64,000 nucleotides of DNA from Roseomonas populi. Its GTDB lineage: Bacteria; Pseudomonadota; Alphaproteobacteria; Acetobacterales; Acetobacteraceae. This document shows, one piece after another, positions 35,519 to 43,606 of this stretch. Location of the stretch: positions 186,001 to 250,000 of the forward strand of contig NZ_JANJOU010000007.1 of the NCBI RefSeq assembly GCF_024594815.1. The letters are read 5' to 3'. Within the stretch, counting starts at the first letter, position 1; every line of letters begins with the position of its first letter. A model generated the notes under the pieces. It made no database searches, was not told where the DNA came from, and saw only the letters and a list, made by a program, of their open reading frames with translations. A program made the position numbers and the translations under genes.

Positions 35519-36891
35519 CACGCCGCCTCCGCCTGACGGTGCCAAAGCCTTCGCAGCAGGTTCCCTGTGGCGATGCGCCGGTACTCCGCGGTGCCCCGCC
35601 AGTCCGAGAGCGGCGCGATGGCCTCCTCCAGCGCTGCGGCGGCAGCATCCACCGTCTCGCGGTTCCAGGGGCGGCCGGCCAGGGCTTCCTCGGCGCGGGC
35701 GCAGCGGGCGGCGCGCGGGCCGGTGCCGCCGAGCGCGATGCGGGCCCAGGCCACGCGCCCGCCTTCCAGCGCGATCAGGGCGGAGAGGCCGACGGTGCTG
35801 ATGTCCTGGTCCGGCCGCTTCGAGAGCTTCTCGGCGGCGAAGATGGCACCCTCCGGCGGGCGGGGGATGAGCACGTCCCGGATCACCTCTCCGGGCAGGA
35901 GCGCGTTCGTCCGGTATCCCGTGAGGAAGTCCTCCACCGCCATCTCCCGCTCACCATCCGGCCCGGCGACCCGGACCGTGGCGTTGAGCGCGATCAGCGG
36001 CGGCAGCGCGTCCCCGATCGGCGAGGCCGTGCCGAGATTGCCCCCGAGCGTCCCCATCCCCCGGATCTGGCGGGAGCCGAGGCGCCGCAGCAGGCCCGCC
36101 AGGGGCAGGAAGGCGGGATCGGCCGCACATGCTGCCAGTAGGAGCCGGTAGCTCTCGGCCGCGCCGATGCGGATGCCCGCCGGTCCTGCCTCCAATCCCC
36201 GCAGTTCCGGCACGTCGGAGATGCAGATCACCTCCGCCGGTGCCTCGCGCCGCTCCGAGACGCGCAGGCCGAGATCGGTGCCGCCGGCCAGCAGCCAGGC
36301 ACCGGGAAGGGCCGTCCGAAGGGCGAGCAGGGCGTCCAGCGTGGCGGGGCGGTGGAAGACCTGTCCCGGCGCCTCCAGCCGCGTGGCCGGGGAGGGCGGC
36401 GGGGGAGCGGGGCAAGCGGGATCGTCGTGAAGCGCCCCGAATGCCTCGACGATTGGACGGTAGCCTGTGCAGCGGCAGAGATTCCCCGCCAGCGCCTCGT
36501 GCACGTCGCCCCCCTCCCGGGCATGGGCCCAGGCGGTCATCACGATGCCCGGGGTGCAGAAGCCGCACTGCGTGGCGTCGGCCTCGGCCAGGGCCCGCTG
36601 CACGGGGTGGGGGGCGCCCCCGTCGCCGCGCAGCCCCTCCACGGTGCGGATGCTGCGGCCATGCACCTGACCGAGCAGGGCGAGACAGGAATTGACGGGC
36701 ACGCGGGCGCCGTCGGCCTCCTCGATCACCACGGTGCAGGCGCCGCAATCGCCCTCGGCGCAGCCCTCCTTCGTCCCGGTCAGGCCGGCGGGGCCGCGCA
36801 GCCAGTCCAGCAGCGTCAGGGTGGGCGAGGTGCCCGGGGGCAGGGTGCGGGGGGTGCCGTTCAGCGTGAAGGCAATGGAGCCAGCGGTCAT
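35518..36891 (-). CDS. xdhA: Xanthine dehydrogenase small subunit (2Fe-2S and FAD)
   Basis: A 457-residue electron-transfer subunit. The N-terminal plant-ferredoxin-type cluster has Cys44, Cys49, Cys52 and Cys69 (CAEGDCGACTV); the second helical cluster appears as QCGFCTPG and CRCTG. A FAD domain follows, with GGTDLGLRVSE and GTLGGNLGTASPIGD. This is the fused arrangement of bacterial XdhA rather than the separate subunits of CO dehydrogenases. It starts at MTAGSIAF; upstream is a short gap and the convergent/minus response-regulator gene. First gene of the xdhAB pair. Confidence 0.94.
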   Translation of the reverse strand: MTAGSIAFTLNGTPRTLPPGTSPTLTLLDWLRGPAGLTGTKEGCAEGDCGACTVVIEEADGARVPVNSCLALLGQVHGRSIRTVEGLRGDGGAPHPVQRALAEADATQCGFCTPGIVMTAWAHAREGGDVHEALAGNLCRCTGYRPIVEAFGALHDDPACPAPPPPSPATRLEAPGQVFHRPATLDALLALRTALPGAWLLAGGTDLGLRVSERREAPAEVICISDVPELRGLEAGPAGIRIGAAESYRLLLAACAADPAFLPLAGLLRRLGSRQIRGMGTLGGNLGTASPIGDALPPLIALNATVRVAGPDGEREMAVEDFLTGYRTNALLPGEVIRDVLIPRPPEGAIFAAEKLSKRPDQDISTVGLSALIALEGGRVAWARIALGGTGPRAARCARAEEALAGRPWNRETVDAAAAALEEAIAPLSDWRGTAEYRRIATGNLLRRLWHRQAEAA

Positions 36892-36975
36892 GCGGGGTAG
36901 GTTAGCAAGCGCCGGGCCGGGGCAGAACGCCCGTGCTTGCCCGCCCTGTGCCTACCGGCCGGCCACCGCTGCGGA

Positions 36976-37338
36976 TCAGGCGGCCGGCAGCTTCGCCAGG
37001 GCGGCGGTCAGGTCCTCGGGCGCGTAGGGCTTGGCCAGCACGGGCACGCCGGACAGGCGCTGCGGCAGCCCGGCCGCGCCGTAGCCGGACGCGACGACGA
37101 AGGGAACGGACATGGCGGCCAGGCGGTCGGCCACCGGCTCGGAAGTCTCGCCGGCCAGGTTGAGGTCCAGCACGGCGACGTCAGGCCGCTCCGAGGCGAG
37201 GAGGGTGAGGGCCTCCGTCACCGTCGCAACGGGGCCCAGCACCACGGCGCCGGCATCGGCGAGTGTGTCCTCGACCAGCATCGCCACGAGGGTTTCGTCC
37301 TCGACCACCAGAACGCGCCGCCCGGCCAGGCTTGCCAT
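36976..37338 (-). CDS. Single-domain response regulator (CheY-like receiver)
   Basis: A 120-residue receiver domain with no output domain. The acidic pair is in VVEDE (residues 11-15), the phosphoacceptor is Asp58 in VAVLDLNL, and the conserved lysine is Lys103 in LAKPY. The start at MASLAGRR has GGGAGAG about 8 bp upstream. No histidine kinase is nearby, so the partner is unknown. Stand-alone receivers of this type in alphaproteobacteria often work with HWE-family kinases in stress or light signalling. Confidence 0.85.
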   Translation of the reverse strand: MASLAGRRVLVVEDETLVAMLVEDTLADAGAVVLGPVATVTEALTLLASERPDVAVLDLNLAGETSEPVADRLAAMSVPFVVASGYGAAGLPQRLSGVPVLAKPYAPEDLTAALAKLPAA

Positions 37339-37404
37339 GCGAACTCTCCCACTCGCCCGCGCGGCGCGCGGCACAGTCCCCGATCATGCCGGGGTGACGC
37401 CGCC

Positions 37405-37437
37405 CCGCCACCCTGTCAAGGGTGGCGGATTTTTATT
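37405..37437 (+). terminator. Strong intrinsic terminator reading on the plus strand
   Basis: CCGCCACCCT and AGGGTGGCGG form a perfect 10-bp stem with a 4-base loop, followed by ATTTTTATT. This is the best intrinsic terminator in the window, but it is oriented for plus-strand transcription while both flanking genes are on the minus strand. Confidence 0.8.
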
Positions 37438-37473
37438 ACGGCACGTAGCACGCCCTGGTTGTGGGCGCGCGCC

Positions 37474-38469
37474 TCAGTCGGCGTACTGGCCGGCCGCCTG
37501 GATGATCGGGCGCCACTTGGCGATGTCCGCCTGCCAGTAGCGACGATGAAACTCCGGAGTCGCCTGATCGGCGGAAACGGGGGCGGTGCCCAGCTCCGCG
37601 AAGCGGGTCTTGAGCCGGTCATCGGCGAGCGCCACCTGCAGAGCCTTGGAGAGCCGGCTGGTGATCGCGGCGTCCGTGCCCTTCGGCGCGTAGAGCCCGT
37701 GCCAGACGGAGACCTCGAAGCCCGGCAGCCCGGCCTCGGCGGCCGTGGGCAGGCTCGGCAGGGCGGCGTTGCGGGTGGAGGTGGTGACGGCGAATGCCTT
37801 CACCGAGCCCGCCTGGATCGCCTGGGTGGTGTTGGTGGTCTGGTCACACATCACGTCCACCGTGCCGCCCATCAGGTCCGTCATGGCCGGGGCCGTGCCG
37901 CGATAGGGCACGGTGGTGAGCTGCGTCTGGATCGCGGACTGGAACAGCAGGCCGCAGATGTGGGAAGCGGCGCCGACGCCGGCATTGGCGAGGTTCACGC
38001 CATGCCCGCGCTCCTTCAGCACCTTCACCAGCTCCGCCAGGTTGTTCGCCGGGAAGTCCTTCTTGGCGATGATCGTCATCGGCACCTCGGTAATGAGGCC
38101 GATGGTCTCGAAGCCATTCACCGCGTCGTAGGCAAGGCGCCGGTAGAGCGAGGGCGTGGTGCCCATGCCGATGTGGTGGCAGAGGATGGTGTAGCCGTCC
38201 GGCCGCGCCTGGGCGACGCGCTGGGCGCCGAGCGTGCCGCCGGCGCCGCCCACATTTTCCACCACGATCGTCTGGCCGAGGTCGCGCCCCATCACCTCGG
38301 CGCAGAGGCGGGCAACCACGTCCGTCGGGCCGCCGGCCGCGAAGGGGATGATCATGGTGATGGGACGGTTGGGATAGGCCGCCTGGGCGCCCGCAAGGCG
38401 CGGGGCAAGGGCAGGGGCGGCCAGGGCGGCGCCCGCGAGAAGGGCGCGGCGGCGCGTCATTCCGAGCAT
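37474..38469 (-). CDS. Bug-type tripartite tricarboxylate transporter substrate-binding protein
   Basis: A second TctC/Bug protein, 331 residues. Signal peptide with a twin-arginine-like start (MTRRRALLAGAALAAPALA) and mature start near AAYPNRPITMIIPFAAGG. Further family blocks are VENVGGAGGTLGAQRVAQA and VPYRGTAPAMTDLMGG. The ATG at 38469 has GGGAG upstream and was preferred to the one 9 bp downstream. No TctA/TctB partner here. Its ligand is unknown; it differs enough from the protein at 13693 that they probably bind different compounds. Confidence 0.9.
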   Translation of the reverse strand: MLGMTRRRALLAGAALAAPALAPRLAGAQAAYPNRPITMIIPFAAGGPTDVVARLCAEVMGRDLGQTIVVENVGGAGGTLGAQRVAQARPDGYTILCHHIGMGTTPSLYRRLAYDAVNGFETIGLITEVPMTIIAKKDFPANNLAELVKVLKERGHGVNLANAGVGAASHICGLLFQSAIQTQLTTVPYRGTAPAMTDLMGGTVDVMCDQTTNTTQAIQAGSVKAFAVTTSTRNAALPSLPTAAEAGLPGFEVSVWHGLYAPKGTDAAITSRLSKALQVALADDRLKTRFAELGTAPVSADQATPEFHRRYWQADIAKWRPIIQAAGQYAD

Positions 38470-38576
38470 GAACGTGAACTCCCGTTTATGCACGGGCGGT
38501 CGCAGGATTCGGGGCGCGCTGTCAAGCGGGTTCCGGAGGCGCAACGGCGCCCCCGGATGTCACGTCAGAGGCCGGC

Positions 38577-40382
<1,806 letters not shown>

Positions 40383-40483
40383 CTGGTTCCGGGCCAAGGG
40401 GCGGAAGGGCCGCCCCGGCCACTCCGGGTGCGATTTCAGCCCTCAGATAAGGCAGGCGGGCCCCCAGGCCAAGCTTTTGGCGG

Positions 40484-41287
40484 TCAGTCGCCCTCGTCCG
40501 GGATGCTCAGGATGTGGCCGCAGGCCTTGCAGTGCACCGCGTCCGGCTCATGCCGCTGCAACCCGCATTCCGGGCAGGGGTAGCGCACCTTGGAGGGCCG
40601 GAAGAGCGACTGCGCCAGTCGCAGGAACAGGGTGACGCCGCAGAACATGATCACCACCGTCAGCAGCCGCCCCCAGCGTCCGGGCAGGGTGATGTCCCCG
40701 AACCCCGTGGTGGTGAGGGCGGTGACGGTGAAGTAGAGCGCGTCCGCGTAGTCCCGGATGTTCTCGTTGGACCGGTGCTGGGTCTCGTAGACCAGCCCGG
40801 TCATAATGAAGATGAACACCGCCAGGTCCACGGCGGCGACCGTCGCGTCCTCCTGGCGGCGGAAGGACGGGAAGTCCCGGCGCAGCCGCATCAGGATCCG
40901 CCGGGAGCGGAGCAGGCGGACCACCCGGAGCGCCCTCAGGAACCCCGCCGCGGCGCCCAGTCCGGGAATGAGGAAGCAGAGTATGGCGACCGCGTCCGCC
41001 AGGGTGGCCGGCAGGACCAGCTCCCTCCAGGGGCGCGGGCTGGCGCGCAGCCGGGCGAAGAACTCCGCCAGCAGGATCAGGCCGAAAGCGGTGTCGGCCA
41101 GCTCCACGGCCGTGCTTCGCGGGATGAAGGACGTGCCGACGATGAAGACCAGGGTCACCGCGTCTAGCACCAGCAGGCCATAGCGGAAGCGCACGGCGCG
41201 GGCCGTATCCCGGTAATACAGCTCTCGGAAGAGGCGGCGGTCGGGGGGCAGGGCGGCGAGGCCGGTGCCCGAGGCATGCAGCTTCAT
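40484..41287 (-). CDS. Voltage-gated-type ion channel with C-terminal zinc ribbon
   Basis: A 267-residue six-helix channel. Helices S1-S3 occupy about 37-112; S4 carries spaced arginines (118-137, RALRVVRLLRSRR); the pore loop has TTTGFGD at 192-198, a variant of the potassium filter TVGYGD. After S6 a four-cysteine ribbon follows (Cys238, Cys241, Cys253, Cys256), which probably binds zinc or iron. Potassium selectivity is likely but the Phe in the filter leaves room for doubt. No clear ribosome site before the ATG. It is divergent from the PadR operon. Confidence 0.85.
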   Translation of the reverse strand: MKLHASGTGLAALPPDRRLFRELYYRDTARAVRFRYGLLVLDAVTLVFIVGTSFIPRSTAVELADTAFGLILLAEFFARLRASPRPWRELVLPATLADAVAILCFLIPGLGAAAGFLRALRVVRLLRSRRILMRLRRDFPSFRRQEDATVAAVDLAVFIFIMTGLVYETQHRSNENIRDYADALYFTVTALTTTGFGDITLPGRWGRLLTVVIMFCGVTLFLRLAQSLFRPSKVRYPCPECGLQRHEPDAVHCKACGHILSIPDEGD

Positions 41288-41401
41288 GGGCGATGGTCAC
41301 GGTCGGCAGTGAGGCGGCCGGGAGCGGGAGACTCGAAGCCGGACGCGCATGTTCGTCCAGAGAAGCTCCTCTGCGCCAGGGACAGGCGCTGGCGGAAACT
41401 C

Positions 41402-41430
41402 TTGAAACGAGAACAATCTCGATATATCTA
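41402..41430 (+). promoter_or_regulatory. Probable promoter of the PadR operon
   Basis: TTGAAA at 41402-41407 and TATCTA at 41425-41430 are separated by 17 bp. The -10 element lies inside the left arm of the inverted repeat described next, so repressor binding would block it. Confidence 0.5.
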
Positions 41431-41452
41431 AACTGTAGTTCGATATATCGAG
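41418..41452. promoter_or_regulatory. PadR-type operator (long inverted repeat)
   Basis: CTCGATATATC and GATATATCGAG form a perfect 11-bp inverted repeat separated by 13 bases. Each arm is itself nearly palindromic (CGATATATCG). It sits 23 bp before the PadR gene start and overlaps its putative -10 region, consistent with autorepression. Confidence 0.75.
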
Positions 41453-41474
41453 ACTGTTCAGGAGTACGATAAGC

Positions 41475-42041
41475 ATGAGCCCCTTCCGTCACCGTTGCGG
41501 CCGCTCCGAGGCGCGCCGCTATCACCGCGAGGTCCCGGCTTCAGCCCCCGACTATCGCCGCCACGGGCGCGGCGGACGTGGCGGGCGCTTCTTCGACACG
41601 GGCGACCTGCGCCTCGTCATCCTCCGCCTGATCGCGGAGCGGCCGCGCCACGGCTACGAGATCATCAAGGACATCGAGGAGCGCCTGGCCGGCGCCTACT
41701 CGCCGAGCCCCGGCGTGGTCTATCCGACCCTTACGCTGCTTGAGGAACTGGGCCAGATCGCCGTCCGGTCCACCGAGGGCGGCCGCAAGCTCTACGCCGT
41801 CACGCCCGAGGGCGAGGCCGCCCTGGCCGGCAGCAGGGAGGAGGCGGACGCCCTTTTCGCCCGCATGGACGCATTGGCCGGCGACCAGCCGGACGGCTCG
41901 GTCCTCCAGCTCAAGCGGGCCGTGCACAACCTGCGGAACGCGCTGCGCATGCGCCTCTCCCGCGGGCCGCTGACGGAGGAGCAGCTGCATGGGATCGTGG
42001 CGATGATCGACGACGTGGCCCACAAGGTGGAGCGGATCTGA
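41475..42041 (+). CDS. PadR family regulator, YqjI-like
   Basis: A 188-residue repressor. Residues 1-38 are a basic extension, followed by the PadR winged helix (FFDTGDLRLVILRLIAE, HGYEIIKDIEERLAGAYSPSPG, VYPTLTLLEELG) and a C-terminal dimerisation helix. The core closely follows E. coli YqjI, a nickel/iron-responsive repressor of the ferric-siderophore reductase gene yqjH. The extension here has only three His and one Cys, whereas the YqjI extension is rich in both. CAGGAG lies about 12 bp before ATG. Coupled to the reductase gene by a TGATG overlap. Confidence 0.88.
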   Translation: MSPFRHRCGRSEARRYHREVPASAPDYRRHGRGGRGGRFFDTGDLRLVILRLIAERPRHGYEIIKDIEERLAGAYSPSPGVVYPTLTLLEELGQIAVRSTEGGRKLYAVTPEGEAALAGSREEADALFARMDALAGDQPDGSVLQLKRAVHNLRNALRMRLSRGPLTEEQLHGIVAMIDDVAHKVERI

Positions 42042-42859
42042 TGAGCGCGACGCAAGGCAAGCTGGGCCACCGGGTCCGGCACGAGCTGCGACGCCGGCTT
42101 CTGACGGTGCGGCGCGTGGAGCGCATCACTCCCCGCATGATCCGCGTGACCCTGGGCGGGGACGACCTGGCGGGCTTCGCCAGCCCCGGCTTCGACGACC
42201 ACGTGAAGCTCTTCTTCCCCGCCCCGGGCGAGGCGGAGCCCTCCATGCCAGATTTTGGCCCGAACGGCCCGGTGATGCCGGAGGGCAAGCCCCGCCCCGT
42301 GGCGCGGGACTACACCCCGCGCCGCCATGACGCGGCCGCGGGCGAGCTCTCCATCGACTTCGCCGTGCACGAATCCGGCCCGGCCACGGAGTGGGCCACC
42401 GCCGCCGCACCGGGGCAGAAGCTCGGCGTGGGCGGGCCGAAGGGTTCCTTCATCCTGCCGGACGACCTGGACTGGTATCTCCTCGCCGGGGACGAGACGG
42501 CCATCCCCGCCATCTCCCGCCGGATCGAGGAGCTGCCCGCCACGGCGCGCGTGATCGCCGTGATCGAGGTGGCGGACGAGGCGGAGCGCCAGCCCCTGCC
42601 GGAGCGCCCCGGCCTGGACGTGGCCTGGCTCAGCCGGGGCGGCGCGCCGGCCGGCGATCCCGGCCGCCTGACGGCCGCGCTGCGGGCGGTCGCGCTGCCG
42701 CCCGGCAGCGGCCATGCCTGGGTGGCCGCAGAGATCGAGGTGGCCCGCGGGCTGCGGCGGCTTCTCACGGAGCATCACGGCCTGCCAAAGGATCGGGTGA
42801 AGGCCGCCGGCTACTGGCGCCTCGGCGCCGCCGGGGCGCACGAGACGGTGGAGGACTGA
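42041..42859 (+). CDS. Siderophore-interacting protein (ferric-siderophore reductase, ViuB/YqjH family)
   Basis: A 272-residue NAD(P)H:ferric-siderophore reductase of the SIP family. The FAD-binding motif RDYTPRR is at 89-95, GPKGSF follows, and the C-terminal HAWVAAEIEVARGLRRLL matches the NAD(P)H/structural end of the family. It releases iron from imported siderophores by reduction in the cytoplasm. It is co-transcribed with its likely repressor. It could act on the catecholate made by the entE-entF cluster or on foreign siderophores. Confidence 0.92.
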   Translation: MSATQGKLGHRVRHELRRRLLTVRRVERITPRMIRVTLGGDDLAGFASPGFDDHVKLFFPAPGEAEPSMPDFGPNGPVMPEGKPRPVARDYTPRRHDAAAGELSIDFAVHESGPATEWATAAAPGQKLGVGGPKGSFILPDDLDWYLLAGDETAIPAISRRIEELPATARVIAVIEVADEAERQPLPERPGLDVAWLSRGGAPAGDPGRLTAALRAVALPPGSGHAWVAAEIEVARGLRRLLTEHHGLPKDRVKAAGYWRLGAAGAHETVED

Positions 42860-42869
42860 GGGGGCTACG

Positions 42870-43445
42870 CTAGCGCCCGAGGCTGTGGAACTCCCGGTTC
42901 GGGCGCAGGTCCGTGGCGTTCGCCAGGCGGTTGGACATGGAGAAGAAGGCGGCGATCGCCCCGATGTCCCAGGCCTCGTCCTCGGTGAAGCCGGCCTCCG
43001 CCAGCGCGGCGTGGTCGGCATCCCCGACGAGATGGGACTGCGTGCCGACCTTCACCGCGTAGTCCAGCATGGCGCGGTGGCGGGGCGGGAGCCCGGCCTT
43101 GCGGTAGTTGGTGGCGACCAGATCCGCGATCAGCGGATCCTTCGCCCGCACGCGCAGGATCGCCCCGTGTGCCACCACGCAGTACTGGCAGGAATGCGCG
43201 GCGGAGACGGCGACGACGATCATCTCGCGCTCCGCGATCGTCAGCCCCTCGCGCTTCTCCATCAGGGCGTCGTGATAGGCGACGAAGGCGCGGAACTCCG
43301 CCGGGCGGCGGGCCAGCAGCAGGAAGACGTTGGGGACGAAGCCCGCCTTCTCCTGCACCGCCAGGATCTTCTCCCGGATGTCGTCCGGCAGCTCCGCCAA
43401 CTCAGGCACGGGGTAGCGGAAGGGGCGGGCGGCGTCGTTCGGCAT
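42870..43445 (-). CDS. AhpD-like carboxymuconolactone decarboxylase family protein (peroxidase-related)
   Basis: A 191-residue protein of the AhpD/uncharacterised peroxidase-related group. The redox CxxC with its histidine is HSCQYCVVAH (Cys86, Cys89, His93). The N-terminus RYPVPELAELPDDIREKI and later LPPRHRAMLDYAVK are typical of this subgroup. Likely role is peroxide or alkyl-hydroperoxide reduction. It converges on the siderophore reductase with a gap of only 10 bp, so neither has room for a full terminator. Confidence 0.88.
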   Translation of the reverse strand: MPNDAARPFRYPVPELAELPDDIREKILAVQEKAGFVPNVFLLLARRPAEFRAFVAYHDALMEKREGLTIAEREMIVVAVSAAHSCQYCVVAHGAILRVRAKDPLIADLVATNYRKAGLPPRHRAMLDYAVKVGTQSHLVGDADHAALAEAGFTEDEAWDIGAIAAFFSMSNRLANATDLRPNREFHSLGR

Positions 43446-43491
43446 GGGCGGTTCCGTTTCCTGGGCGCCTCTGCGGGCGCCCAGAAAGCCT

Positions 43492-43540
43492 AGAGCCGAT
43501 CCCGTTCCGGTGGAATCACCGGAACGGGTGAATCGGTTCT
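43492..43540. repeat. Intergenic palindromic repeat
   Basis: CCCGTTCCGGTG and CACCGGAACGGG form a perfect 12-bp inverted repeat with a 4-base loop, flanked by AGAGCCGAT and ATCGGTTCT (8 of 9 pairing). The hairpin lies just upstream of the AhpD-like gene and downstream of pheT. A CTAGAGC motif before the palindrome recurs 62 bp later. It resembles dispersed palindromes of this lineage more than a terminator, as no T-tract follows. Confidence 0.65.
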
Positions 43541-43606
43541 ACAAACAACAGGCTAGAGCGGTTGAAGTGAGCGAAGGCGAACGGAAACTGCTCCAGCACG
43601 CCGGGT

